64,000 bases of DNA from Siphonodentalium dalli (Eukaryota; Mollusca; Scaphopoda; Gadilida; Siphonodentaliidae): the NCBI GenBank assembly GCA_032622095.1, contig CP136066.1, positions 57,130,609 to 57,194,608 of the forward strand, given 5' to 3'. The first letter of the stretch is position 1. The number at the start of each line of letters is the position of its first letter. The notes under the pieces were generated by a model, which did not search any database, was not told where the DNA came from, and saw only the letters and a program-made list of their open reading frames with translations. Positions 44,562-56,436 of this stretch are shown in pieces. The translations under genes were made by a program, and so were the position numbers.

Positions 44562-45655
44562 CACTGGGCACGATCCCATGGACAGTGTAATATGGTGTCT
44601 TATGGTAAAATAGGATACATACAAAGCATATGTTGTGAAAAATACCTTGCTGTGTCATCCGCCGGCGGGTTTATTAACCCCTTAAATGCCGATATTGACT
44701 AAAAGAATAAGGGGGAGCCCGGGCAAGCCCAGAGACCCGATCACACTATATATCGATGACTAACTGTATCCATACACATATTAAACGTAAACGTCGAAGA
44801 TTGACTCGTCGCCTCGTTCACGGCCATGTTAACTAACCCTTAAATGACGATATGGGCCAGAAGAGCACATTGTCTGCGAGCCAGTGTAAGTCCGGGCAGG
44901 CCCGGGCGGCCCAAATAGACCCGCGGACACTATACTATGATGCCTCATGGTAGTACGATACACGCAAAGCATAGGTTGTAAACGATTACTTGCTGTGTCA
45001 TCCACCGCCGGTTTTATTAACCATTTAAATGCCGATATTTGCTAATGAATCCGAGAGAGCCCGGGAAGACCCAGAAACTCGATAACACTATATATTGAAT
45101 AATAATTGTAGCCAGATACCTATTAAACGTACACGATGAAGATTGACACACCCTCTCGTTCAAGACCGGGTTCATTAACCACTTAAATGACGAAATGGGC
45201 CAAAAGAGAGTACTGGAGAGTTCGTGCGGCTCAAATGACCCACATACCGTATATTATGATGCCTTATGGTAGTAGGATGCACACTAAGAATATGTTGTGA
45301 AAATTGACTTGCTGTGTCATCCAGCTGCGGTTTTATTAATCTTATGAATGCCGAAATCCACTAAAAGAATCAGGTAGAGCCCGGTCACACCAGAGACCAG
45401 ATCAAACTATATATCGATGCTAATGGTAACGAGACACTTACTAAACGTAAACTGAAGATTGACTCATCATCTCGTTTGTTTACGACGGGGTTAATTTGCC
45501 CATTAAATGACGACAAGGGCCCGAAAAGAGAGCCTGGGTAACCCGGGCGGACCCATGCGGACTGTATAATACGAAGCCTTGTGGTAGTAAAATGCATATG
45601 TTGTGAACAATTACTTGCTGTGTCATCTAACGCCTGTGTTATTGACCCAACTATA
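44562..45655 (+). repeat. Satellite-like tandem array, unit about 306-343 bp, about 3.3 copies
   Basis: The landmark ACTTGCTGTGTCATC (first copy CCTTGCTGTGTCATC) sits at 44645, 44988, 45307 and 45613. Each unit has TTATTAAYC...TTAAATGCCGA, GAGCCCGG, CACTATATATYGA, TTAAACGTA, GAAGATTGACWC, a second TTAAATGACGA block and ATGGTAGTA. Units are 70-85% alike by eye. Inverted copies lie at 46275-46705 and 48250-48545. Confidence 0.9.
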
Positions 45656-45659
45656 TTTA

Positions 45660-46270
45660 TTATTTGATGTAGATTTTCAAGTCCGTGCTAAAATCTGTTT
45701 CAGATTGTTGACCAATTTACGATATTGACAGATCGAGGGCTTCATTAAACAGCAATGAGTGTAGTCCTATTTTCCCTCTGGATATATAGGCCAGGCAAAT
45801 ATGGACATAGGTGTCGCCTCGAGAAGGAATTTATGAGACCTACATTTTTGGTTAGCGTAAATATTAATAATTCGGAATGTCAACAAACATATCAAAACCG
45901 AGCCTAACTCATTAAGATCAGCGTCATGAATCGGAACTAGCTTCAACCTTCATGAGTTGTGACATTCGGGTCTTTGATAATTCAGCGAATATTCGCTTGC
46001 ATGCAGTTGAGGCAAGAGGTATTCCAAAGTACCCCACTGACGTTCTATCAAATATGGCGAAAGGTATTAGCTAGATCCGTAGATCACCAATAGCCTAATT
46101 CATTAATAACACTTATTGGATATATTTTTAACACCCCATTACTATCGTCATTATGCTAGAGATCAAAACACTTTCCACTATAGGTATACATGTATAAATC
46201 CCGAAGCATTCCCCAATAGAATGTGATCTAACTACATTATAGTTTGGAATAATACGATACGAAACAATTA
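45660..46270. other. Gene-free spacer between satellite blocks
   Basis: Unrelated to the satellite. No features supported. Confidence 0.4.
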
Positions 46271-46274
46271 TTCC

Positions 46275-46705
46275 GTGCTCTCCTGATCCGCATTGTCATT
46301 TAAGGGGTTAATGAACCCGGTCGTAAATGAAATGGCGAGTCAGTATTCGCAGCTATGGTTCTTTTAGCCAATATCGGCATTAAAGGGGTTAATAAAACCG
46401 GTGATGGGTGGCACGGCAAATAGATTTTCACAGCGTATGCATCCTATACTACCATAATGCATCATGTTATACTGTCCACGGGTCCATGTGGACACCCGCG
46501 CTTGCCCGAGATATTTCGTGATCTTCTAACCTATACCGCCATGTAAGGGGTTAACGAACCCGCCCATGGACGAGATGGCGAGTCAATCTTCACCGTTTAA
46601 ATGTTGCAAGTGCATCACTACCGTTAGTCATCAACATAGTGGTCTGCTCTCTGGGTCCGCCCAGGCTCTCCCCGAGTCCCCGGGTTCTTTTAGTGGAGTA
46701 GATTG
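46275..46705 (-). repeat. Inverted block of the 44.5-kb satellite, about 1.3 units
   Basis: On the plus strand: GTCATTTAAGGGGTTAATGA, GGCGAGTCARTMTTC, TTCTTTTAGCCAATATCGGC, CATCCTATACTACCATAATG, then a second GGGGTTAACGAACCCG block, all reverse complements of array landmarks. Confidence 0.88.
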
Positions 46706-46971
46706 AGTTCAGTTTTCAAGGTAATTGTTCAAATTGTGAATAAAGCATGAAAGTATGCCCATATATACACATTGACTAACTTATTGATATTAGATATGGA
46801 GCTACTCTGAAATTTCACTTTAATTTTCAGAATGTAAAGAGCGTTTCGCGATTATATAATTTATTAAATGTTGCAATTAATCTTACCATGAAAATTGCGA
46901 TTTAAAATTAGACATATACAGAGTAACTGTGACTCTGCTAGATATAATGCCACATGTTTATGGTAAAATTT

Positions 46972-48240
46972 GAAATCCCCGTCCAAGATGGCTGTCAAAA
47001 TGGCAGCTGAAAAAGGACAATTTTGCGTTTTTTCACCAATATCTTCTAGATCAGTTTCTGCTGTATGTAACTGGTTCGGAAATATTTTGTATTTTTCATG
47101 TCAACTGGTCAATGAAGCAATGAAATATGCTATTCGTGTGATCCCAGTCCCTTCCGATCCCTCAATAATTCGATTTTTACAGAACTTGGTATGAAATTTC
47201 ACGAAGAATCACCGTTAGGATTCTAGTCATGTTTTAAGAAGAAATGGACAGAGCTGTGCACAGTAAGTGAGGCACACACTTGCTTATGAATAGTTAAACT
47301 CATTGGAATGTTTTTTTCACATGTTATGGAGCCATAGAAGGCATATAATTATGCCCCTCTCAGTTCATTTTCAGATTTCTGCTCATTTCCGTTCAAAACA
47401 TGGCCAGAATCCGATAAGAAGATTTATGTAAAATTACATTCTGCATAATTTAAAATGGAATTGTCATGCCCACAAGGTACAGGGACAACGAGAATAGAAA
47501 ATTTAGTTGCCAGTAAACTGTTGATTAAGTAGCATGTTAATAACAAAGTAAATCACAATTTGCTTCCTTTACAGAAGAGTATAGAGAATAATATTCGGGA
47601 TATATGTGAAAATATCAACTTTTATATCAAATGTTGTGGACATTTTGCAAGGCATCCTGAGAATTTTTTTCTAAAACACCTGAATGTGATGCATTTAAGA
47701 CGGATTAAATCAATAAATACCAAAGATAGTTCCAAATAGTCCAAGTCTGATAAGTTAGAAATTTGACAGAAAATTCCAATATTTAGGTAATGTAATCGTA
47801 ACACTTAACCAAGATGCATCATAAATGTTAGTATTCAATGTATTTACGACATAATATCCAATTTTATACATCAACCACAACTTTTTACAAGCGAATGTAT
47901 GTCACACTGGGACCATATTTACCATTTTCCATTTTTGGCCGCCTTTTTGACAGCCATTTTTAGCCAAAGTGACAGTTTTGATTCCTTTGTGCAGTTCTGT
48001 TCATTTCTTGTTGAAATGTGAATAGGATAAAATTTATGATTTTTGGTGAAATTTTATACTGAATTCTGTAAAAATCGAATGTTTAAGGATTTCAAGGGGA
48101 TGTAACCCCATAATTGACATATTGCATTGCTACAGTGATCAGTTAACATGAACATCACAAAATAAAGTCAAATTCTCAACCAGTTCCAAACAAATGAATC
48201 TGATATAGAATATATTGGTGAAAAAATGTCAATTTTTCCA
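46972..48240. repeat. Long imperfect inverted repeat (arms about 46972-47250 and 47930-48240)
   Basis: Left-arm blocks TTTTTTCACCAATAT, TGGTTCGGAAAT, CATGTYAACTG and TCGATTTTTACAGAA are mirrored in the right arm. Both arms carry an ATGGCTGTCAAAA(A/T)GGC phrase. It lies exactly between two same-orientation satellite blocks. Confidence 0.7.
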
Positions 48241-48249
48241 CTTACGGGG

Positions 48250-48545
48250 GGGGGGGTTCCAATTTTGGCATCATATTATGTTGTCCATGGGCCCATTGGG
48301 ACTGCCCGAGCTTGCCCGGACTCTCCTGTGTCCTTCTGGTGCATATCGTCATTTAAGGGGTTAATGAAGCCGGCCGTGAACAAGATGGCGAGTCAATCTT
48401 CACAGTATACCTTTAGTAAGTGTCTCGCTACCATTAGTGATCAATATATAATCTGATCGGGTACCTGTGTGCCCGGACTCTCCCGGGTTCTTTTAGTAAA
48501 TATCGGCATTTAAAGGGTTAATAAACCCGCCGGTGGATGCACGGA
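48250..48545 (-). repeat. Inverted satellite block, about 0.9 unit
   Basis: Same landmarks as 46275-46705: TCGTCATTTAAGGGGTTAAT, ATGGCGAGTCAATCTTCACA, TATCGGCATTTAAAGGGTTA and CCGCCGGTGGATG. Confidence 0.88.
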
Positions 48546-48698
48546 ACATTTAGAACGTGCCTTCCTAATTTGTGACTTTCTAATCTCAAGTAGCTTACGA
48601 CTGTTTATTCGCAATGTCTCTTTAGACAACCGTACAGCCTACAGTTTCCACACAAACATAGAAATCCATTGATGCTTCAGTTTGATCTCATTTGGTTA

Positions 48699-49213
48699 CA
48701 CCCCTGGTCAAGTGGTTCTGCTAATGTGCTATGATGCGGTTGGGTCCTGCTGAATTGCTATGCTGTTGTTAGGGCAAAGTGATGCTGTTAACAAATAGTA
48801 CCGTTATATTTTTTAATTTGTCTTTTTCGTGATGTTCCGATAATCTGAACATATCAAGGAAAAGCCATTATGCGTATCAAACACTCACAAACATATTTAT
48901 CGCGAAATAGTTGTAATACTGGTTGTATTAGTTGTTGAAAATCGACTGCAATCAAGATGGTTATTCACGTTGTTTTAGAAACATCAGCGAAGGCATTATT
49001 ACATTTTTCAAAAATATATATGTTCTTGAATGTTGCATACACACACTGGTTTTTCTCAAATCGCTCGGATAAGCCAAACACCGCTAAAATGACAACTTTA
49101 GAAAAAATAACGGTACTTGTTCGTAACGGCATCAGTTTTCCCTAACCGCATCATATCAATTCAGCAGGACCACCAGCATCATAGCATATTAGAAGGACCA
49201 CTTGACCAGGGGT
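48699..49213. mobile_element. Long-inverted-repeat element, family I (copy 2, with outer arms)
   Basis: The outer arms begin CACCCCTGGTCAAGTGGTYC, continue through TGCTATGATGC and TCCTGCTGAATTG, and lead into the family I arms TTAGGGCAAA (48769) and TTTTCCCTAA (ending 49145). The total is about 515 bp with arms of about 125 bp. The copy at 34543-34851 shows mainly the inner part, so the true family ends may be the outer ones. Confidence 0.8.
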
Positions 49214-49264
49214 GGGTTATACTCTATGTGAGTTCATTTACTAGCTTTGCAGGGACGCAGACTA

Positions 49265-49358
49265 GTGTCAAACATGACATATCAGATCAATCTGCATGCA
49301 CCCGAAATCCGTGGGACATAGCATAATCAATACACACATCCTACACGTACATTAGCAT
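49265..49358 (+). repeat. Left copy of a duplicated segment carrying a TTAA insertion
   Basis: Matches 50110-50225: GACAWRTCAGA, GCATGCA, AAATCCRTGGGAC, CACACGTACATTAGCAT-type end (TACACGTACATTAGCAT). It is interrupted at its TTAA by the element at 49363-49878. Confidence 0.75.
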
Positions 49359-49362
49359 TTAA

Positions 49363-49878
49363 GGTGGATTATCGTTTTGTAAACATGTATTGTATAGTTA
49401 CCGGTGTGTAAATTATATCCGAATCGAAGACACCTGTCCGGAAATGCTTCTATCGATTAATATTAATTTTATTTCGAAATTTTTCTGGTCTAAAAAGGTG
49501 TGTTTGTTTAGCTAAGGAACAATAGTGGTTACTGTTAATAGAGACCAGAAATTTTATTGTGTAATTTTGTCACAAATATAAGTTAATTATACTCATTATC
49601 GCTTATAATTATGGAATAAAACAATACAACCAATCAATCTGGGACATTTGACGTTCGGTACGTAGCCATATGAACAGCCTAATACTCTGTATCGCTATAT
49701 GGTATCACCCGAATGGTATGTTCTAAAAATAGACAAATAAACGGTCCCAATAAAATATTCGAAATAAAATCAATATTAATTGATAGAACCCTTTCCGGAC
49801 AGGAGTCTTCAGTTCATATTTATAATTTTTTACCCACGCAACTATTTCAAATTTTGTATCTAAAAAGATAATCCATCT
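49363..49878. mobile_element. TTAA-flanked long-inverted-repeat element, family Q
   Basis: 516 bp between TTAA at 49359-49362 and 49879-49882. Ends GGTGGATTATCGTTTTG and the complement of AGATGGATTATCTTTTT. The arms continue with CCTGTCCGGAAA, ATCRATTAATATTRATTTTA and TTTCGAA. The segment at 50110-50225 is a paralogous copy of the target without the element. Confidence 0.85.
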
Positions 49879-50109
49879 TTAAAGCTAGTTATCACGTTCA
49901 ATTGATGGATGAATTAAAAAACTTATCTACCTTGGACAATCGGCATAATCTAGAATAATGTCGTTGCGAGGTCACAAACTATTATTCACCGATGTTATTA
50001 TTTAATATAATGCACATTTCAACACACGAAATGTCACCATTATTGACCTATTTTATGAATAATGGTCATTTGGTAACCATCAAATTCAACAGTGTCTGTA
50101 GCACAATAT

Positions 50110-50225
50110 TGATATTATTTTCACATGCTGCGATGACAAGTCAGACCAATGAGTATGCATTCAAAATCCATGGGACGTATCACAATCTAAACACACCTTA
50201 CACGTACATTAGCATTTTAAGCTAG
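50110..50225 (+). repeat. Duplicated segment with an intact (empty) TTAA site
   Basis: It ends ACACGTACATTAGCATTTTA, then AGCTAGC. The interrupted copy reads ACATTAGCATTTAA before the element and TTAAAGCTAG after it. Confidence 0.75.
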
Positions 50226-50229
50226 CATT

Positions 50230-50975
50230 ATTACGTACAAATGAGTGATGTATTTGAGCAATTATTTGCCTGTTAACGAACTCGAAGTTGCTTCCACACA
50301 GCATGGTTGGAGTGGGCACGAAATCAAATGACGTCATTTCACACAACCAACGCCATGCATAAAGTTACAGAGATTGAATGCATATAATGAGTTCAAATAT
50401 ACAAGTACTGTGATAGCATCGTGAATTTTGGCAGTCGACAGACAACATGGAAATCAGGGATATGTCAACCCCGAGCAATATACAACATATCCCTCCTTAT
50501 TTCACCCAATTTGGGTGTTTATATGGGAGTGGATTTCCAACTGACGTGTGTGTCGAAATAAATGAGGTGGAGGATTTGTGTAAATGTTAGCCCAAACTAC
50601 ATTTCCAAGTAACGATGATTTTGTTGTTTATTTTGAGGAATCATACCACATCAGATGAATTCAGCCCAAATATATTAACAGTTGTCATGTAAAACATTTG
50701 CAGTAGGTTAGCGTTATTTGGTATTTGCGGATGTCGTTTAACATGGGGAGAATAGACTATTACGATTGAACGGTCGTGTGCATTTGTCGTTTTTGAGTGT
50801 ATAGCAACATGATAATCAATAACAGAGGCCTTCTCTGTCAAATACAGTCGCTCTATTTACGCTATTAATTGGGGAACTTTCCAAATTAAACTACGCAGTT
50901 GTTATGGATACCTGCTGCAAATTAAGGAAGTTTGCTCACGATTATGGCGCCACCTATAGAAGGTGCCATTATGGG
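50230..50975. other. Gene-free stretch
   Basis: Includes one AATGACGTCATTTC palindrome (about 50329) and the small hairpin GGCGCCACCTATAGAAGGTG near 50946. Confidence 0.35.
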
Positions 50976-50976
50976 G

Positions 50977-51440
50977 ACACACTATAAATTGTAGTATGCC
51001 AAGGCCGGCTCGAAATAAAAGGTGTATACGGGGTGTTATATGGCGTTTGGTCCGTTGTTTCGCAATGGATATTATTGAAAGTTGGTGTATATGTCCGGGC
51101 TGGGACATGGAATACAATAACGTTTGAATTGTTTTTAAATTCACAATTTTTTTTATTTTATTTAACTTTTTCGTTCTGAAACACACTATAAAGTGTACAT
51201 GTATGCGGCCGGCTCCAAAATAAAAGGTGTAAGCGGTCTTGATGTCCCATTATCCTCTTTGTTTATAAATGGATATGACTGAAATTTAGTACATATGTCC
51301 GGGTAATGACATGGAAAAGATTAACGTTTGAATTATTTTTAAATTAACAAATTTGTTGATTTTATTCAACTTTTATTCAACTTTGCGTTCTTTCGTTCTA
51401 TAAAGTGTAAGCGGCCGGCTCCAATTAAAAGGTGTATGCG
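50977..51440 (+). repeat. 204-212-bp tandem repeat, 2.2 copies
   Basis: Each unit starts ACACACTATAAA, has CGGCTCSAAATAAAAGGTG, TATGTCCGGG, GACATGGAA, TTAACGTTTGAATT/ATAACGTTTGAATT and an AT-rich end. Starts are at 50977 and 51181, with a partial unit from about 51392. Confidence 0.92.
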
Positions 51441-51444
51441 GCTT

Positions 51445-51890
51445 ATGTGCTTAGTGTTATAGGTAATCGGATTAACTAATTGGTGACTCTAGACTATTGT
51501 GTTTTTGGGGTATTTGAGGCTTTTTTGCGAAATAATAATTTAGAAAGTGAATACATTTATTTTAAATGATGACTTTAGTTAATCATAATAAACACATACA
51601 ATATAATAACAAACATGAGACATACTTGATTTATAAACTGTTAACAAAAGATATCAAACTCAATACATGACAAAGATGACTCAATGAAATTTATAAAGTG
51701 CACATAAAAATATTAAGGTAAGAATCTTTTCAAGGAAGCCGATAAAATTAAATTAAATTTAAAAGTGGGAATGATTAATTTACTGTTTTAAATATAAAAA
51801 TATTATTGACATTATTATGTCAATTTTGTTAATTAATTATTAATTTACTTTTTTTAAATATAAACTTTATTATTGATATATATTGTTTTC
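51445..51890. other. Very AT-rich gene-free stretch
   Basis: TTAATTAATTATTAATTTAC-type sequence dominates 51760-51890. No features beyond that. Confidence 0.4.
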
Positions 51891-51895
51891 ATCGA

Positions 51896-52244
51896 TTTAG
51901 GTTGTCTTTTGTCTATAAAATAAAATATTCTGTCGATATATAGTTTCATCATTGTGCGGTCGAAACATCCACAGCAGTCTTACAAAAATCAACTTTTCTG
52001 GTTTTGCATTTTTTTATGTATAGGATGCAGCAAAAAACGGAGATAACTGGCGAAATGTCATTAAAACATCGAGAAATCTGGTGTATAGATCGAAATTGAG
52101 TACAAATTTCGGGATTGAAAAAAGACCACACAATGATGAAACTACATATCGATCGAATATACATGTCTCAAAGTTATCGGGCGGAAATGCCCTTAACAAC
52201 ATTTTTTTCAATCCCATCATTTCATAGACAAAAGACAACCTAAA
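51896..52244. mobile_element. MITE, family K, 26-bp terminal inverted repeats
   Basis: Ends TTTAGGTTGTCTTTTGTCTA plus TAAAAT, and the complement with one change. 349 bp. The rest of the interior is not strongly self-complementary. No target duplication was recognised and no other copy is in the window. Confidence 0.75.
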
Positions 52245-52249
52245 TTGGT

Positions 52250-52720
52250 TGAACAAGGAGAGGTGTTAACAATTAAAGCGCAAGATAACTAGTTGTGACT
52301 GGTATGCAAAAATTAGGCATTTCGATTACACCCTTTTACGGTCGGGTAGCATCATATCGCACGTTCCTAACTTGATTTTCACGTGCCACAAATGTACATT
52401 TTTATATTTCCATAGCCAATATTGCTACTTGTGCTAACAAATATTTATTAAAATGGTCAAATGTCACAGTCAATATATGAGCTGCATTAGATCATCCTAC
52501 AAATAGTCCTTGAATGTCCAAATGTTTGACATTTCCCCTTGTTTGTTATCTTAACTTGCACTTTAACTATCATAAGTAACCATGAACGCCCCCCCCCCCC
52601 CCCACACACACACTCTTCTGTCAATGGTAGTCTTTTATATTTTTAAACTATAGATCAACTATAGTTTACAATGTGCTAGAATTTATCCAAAATACGACAA
52701 ATTGTATCTTGTTTTAGTGG
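52250..52720. other. Gene-free stretch with a poly-C/(CA)n tract
   Basis: A C-run of about 17 followed by (CA)5 at 52587-52612. Otherwise unremarkable. Confidence 0.6.
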
Positions 52721-52728
52721 AAATAAGT

Positions 52729-54535
52729 CACATGATAGCATGTTCCAGAAAATAACACAATATAACACAGTATAAACAGTATACACCTTATACACGAGCA
52801 TACACCTCTACCAGCCTGAGAACAAAAATCAGAATATCGGAATTGTCCGGTATAAGAGAAGAATCGAACGCATTCTGAGAGGTGCCACCCAGCACCGAAC
52901 ATGAAACTGTATGAATTCGGTAGGCCATATTACCTCGACTGGCGGATTTCAGCGTCGACTTGTTTAATAATCGAGTCGATGTCGATTAGTCAAATAATTA
53001 TTTCAACATTAGTTAGCAACCATATAATATTATGCCTTGTGTAACAACAGTGAACTACTTTGAAAAAGATCCATTGAACTTGAGAAGGATTGGTTTTGCA
53101 ACAAATAGGTACCGACAGTATCATTATTAGTATGCCACATATAGTTGTCAGCAGCTTTTGTAGGTCACTGCGGATGGTCAGTTGAGCTCTTGATCTGCAT
53201 GGCAGATGTTACACATGTGGTAATCAAAGAGTAATTACATGGAGTAATAACTGAATCTCTTTATAATCTTATATAGCCATCAACGTTTTCCGAGTTTTGA
53301 TAAAAAACATGGCCGCCAATGACCATCTTCGATTTTATTCTTTCCATGACTCAATAATTTGGTATACCCTACTTGTCCAATCGTTAATAAACTTCATATG
53401 GATCTTCGGGATACTAAACCCTTTAGCACAGCATACAGTCCACTTCACTCATCCGATCATTACCAAACTTCATATGTATTTGATATTGATATATTAGATG
53501 AGAGCTATCAAATATTTTTTTAATTTCATAGGAAAAAATGGTCGCCAGCGGCCATATTGCATTTACGTTATATGTTATCGCTTCATGTCGATATCTAGTA
53601 TTACTTAGAAATTTCAGCTTTCAGCTTTCCAGATTCACATGATAGCATGTTCCAGAAAATAACACAATATAACACAGTACAAACAGTATACACATTATAC
53701 ACGATCATACACCTCTACCAGCCTGAGAACAAAAATCAGAATATCGGAATTGTCCGGTATAAGAGAAGAATCGAACGCATTCTGAGAGGTGCCACCCAGC
53801 ACCGAACATGAAACTGTATGAATTCGGTAGACCATATTACCTCGACTGGCGGATTTCAGCGTCGACTTGTTTAATAATCGAGTCGACGTCGATTAGTCAA
53901 ATAATTGTTTCAACATTAGTTAGCAACCATATAATATTATGCCTTGTGTAACAACATGGAACTACTTTGAAAAAGATCCATTGAACTTGAGAAGGATTGG
54001 TTTTGCAACAAATAGGTACCGACAGTATCATTATTAGTATGCCACATATAGTTGTCAGCAGCTTTTGTAGGTCACTGCGGATGGTCAGTTGAGCTCTTGA
54101 TCTGCATGGCAGATGTTACACATGTGGTAATCAAAGAGTAATTACATGGAGTAATAACTGAATCTCTTTATAATCTTATATAGCCATCAACGTTTTCCGA
54201 GTTTTGATGAAAAACATGGCCGCCAATGACCATCTTCGATTTTATTCTTTCCATGACTCAATAATTTGGTATACCCTACTTGTCCAATCGTTAATAAACT
54301 TCATATGGATCTTCGGGATACTAAACCCGTTAGCACAGCATACAGTCCACTTCACTCATCCGATCATTACCAAACTTCATATTTATTTGATATTGATATA
54401 TTAGATGAGAGCTATCAACTATTTTTTGAATTTCATAGGAAAAAATGGTCGCCAGCGGCCATATTGCATTTACGTTATATGTTATCGCTTCATGTCGATA
54501 TCTAGTATTACTTAGAAATTTCAGCTTTCCAGATT
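52729..54535 (+). repeat. Recent tandem duplication, two copies of about 0.9 kb
   Basis: Copy one is 52729-53635 (907 bp) and copy two 53636-54535 (about 900 bp). By eye they differ at about 15 positions plus a 7-base TCAGCTT-type indel, roughly 98% identical. They include two ATGGCCGCC/ATGGTCGCC phrases followed by CCAT. The 66-codon frames in each copy (53297, 54204) are duplicated by the event and have no other support as genes. Confidence 0.95.
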
Positions 54536-54904
54536 CACATCGCTCCATTCACTGTAACAGATGAAATTACCCCCCTCTTCGGATAGAGTGTCACTGAAAT
54601 TTTATTTTGTCAGACTGCCTGTAGTCACTGATTATATGTGGAAATAATCTGTAATAAGATGTAGCATTCCGCATTCTTGTCATCATTTGAAATATAAAAA
54701 ATTACCTGATACATGTAGTCCAATGAAAATTAACAAGCGTCCATAAATTAAATGTACCTATGATCCTATTATTCCTCCCAATCACATGCACCATTCAAAA
54801 TTTTGTTTCGTCGTATCTATTTTTAATGATCCCTATGGCAATATTGATATAGATACATTTGTCAAATATTTCTTTGTACAATATACAGGTATATAGTTTG
54901 TAAC

Positions 54905-55320
54905 TAAATCTAGAAATATATAATACTAGCTGATGTACTCGACTTCGTTCGGGCTATTTAGGGATTTCTTTGTGATCGCCTCCATTTGGGCAGTACCCGG
55001 TATATACAGCGTCTGGACAAACTATTGTTCAATTGGTCCAGAAACATGCCTATATCAGCACGGTCGAGGACATGGTCCCACGTGAAATCGGACCCGTCCA
55101 TATTGTTCCCGGGATCAAAGTAGTCCTGCACACAAAATTTTAGTAGGATCGGTCAAGGTCCAGAAACATGCCTATGAGCGAGGTCAAGTTGACACGTTAA
55201 ATACCAAATCTGAGTCGGATCGGTCGAGCTGTGTTCGACTCTATAACACACATACATACATACATTCATACACACATACATACAGACAGATATTCCAAAA
55301 TGTATAATAGATAGCTACAA
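54905..55320 (+). mobile_element. Probable retrotransposon or SINE 3' region ending in a (CATA)n tract
   Basis: It starts TAGCTGATGTACTCGACTTC, has two internal GGTCCAGAAACATGCCTAT phrases (about 55038 and 55158), then a CATACATACATACATTCATA tract (about 55248-55288) and CAGACAGATATTCC...TAATAGATAG. A terminal tetranucleotide run plus short A/T end resembles RTE-type LINE or SINE 3' ends. There is no protein, so the class is uncertain. Confidence 0.4.
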
Positions 55321-55353
55321 GAATTCTATGATAATAGTTCATGGGTGACCTGA

Positions 55354-55588
55354 TGCATGCATCTTAGTTTTCTAGTTTATACTGACGTGTATATAGATTT
55401 TCTATACCGGAGATGTACGATTGTAATGCATGCATCTTAGTTTTCTTGTTTATACTGACGTGTATATAGATTTTCTGCACCGGAGATGTACGATTGTGAA
55501 TCCAGACACTCATGCGGTTCTATTTTTATTACATATCTCCGTATCATAGTAAGTTGACTCACAATCGTACATCTCCGGTACAGAAAAT
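55354..55588. repeat. 73-bp tandem pair with a third inverted partial copy
   Basis: TGCATGCATCTTAGTTTTCT starts at 55354 and 55427, and both units run to CCGGAGATGTACGATTGT. At 55557-55588 the reverse complement CACAATCGTACATCTCCGGT recurs, giving a possible stem. Confidence 0.9.
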
Positions 55589-55589
55589 G

Positions 55590-56435
55590 TGAATTTAATT
55601 GAGTTTTAACGGCATTTTAGGGTTAATGCAACAATCAGACAGGGAGCCCGTCTATCCGCGAGTGACTTTGAACCACCTTTAATGATGCGTTTGAAATTAA
55701 ATTCTGTGCTTCGACAAACATATTCTTGAAATGAAACTACTTGAATGAATCATCTCATAGATCGATCGCTTATTGTTTCTTTATTGTCGTGATTGAAAAA
55801 GTAAAAATAGTAACGGCGAGAACCAGTCTAACAACACTGAATGAAATAGTTCCGTCGACAGATTGCACTAGTGCGATCCTGAGAATTATCACACGCCTGG
55901 ATACTCGTGCGATCATGCGAATTACGTTGATAGATATGTAATAAATCCAAATGACTATCAGTGACTGCCACTGCTCACGAAGATACTAAATTATAGAATA
56001 ATGATGATATGAATGTGATATCATTCACAAAACATGCTTGGTGTCAGAGAAAATGCAGGTCAAGTGTTGTTTACTTTTTCGCAAAAAGCGCAGTGAATAC
56101 TTTATAAGCAGAGTCACGATATTGCATCATTTCCTTATATTTATATTCGCGTGCATTATATGTCGGTTGTGAAACCCCTAATTTGGTGCGTCTACAACTT
56201 ACAACTCACAATACTATCATAGTAAATTCCTTATTTGGTACTAACTACCATATGTTGGTTAGGAGAAAATACTAACTGGATTGAAAAATATTCAACTCTT
56301 TGCAAGAAATGCATGGATTGTGCAATAAACCTTCAATGGTGGAATTTATGTAGCAAAGATTAATATACGACTTCGGGCATCAATATGGTACGTGATATAT
56401 AAATATTTCGCGATTTAATTATCACTGGTCAGTTT
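55590..56435. other. Gene-free stretch
   Basis: No supported features. Weak similarity to family B near 56020-56060 (CACAAAACATGCTTGGTGT). Confidence 0.3.
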
Positions 56436-56436
56436 C

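Noticed and set aside
53297-54404. Two similar 66-codon frames as a duplicated gene pair
   Set aside because: They are identical by virtue of the 0.9-kb tandem duplication. No motif, no splice sites and high AT content.
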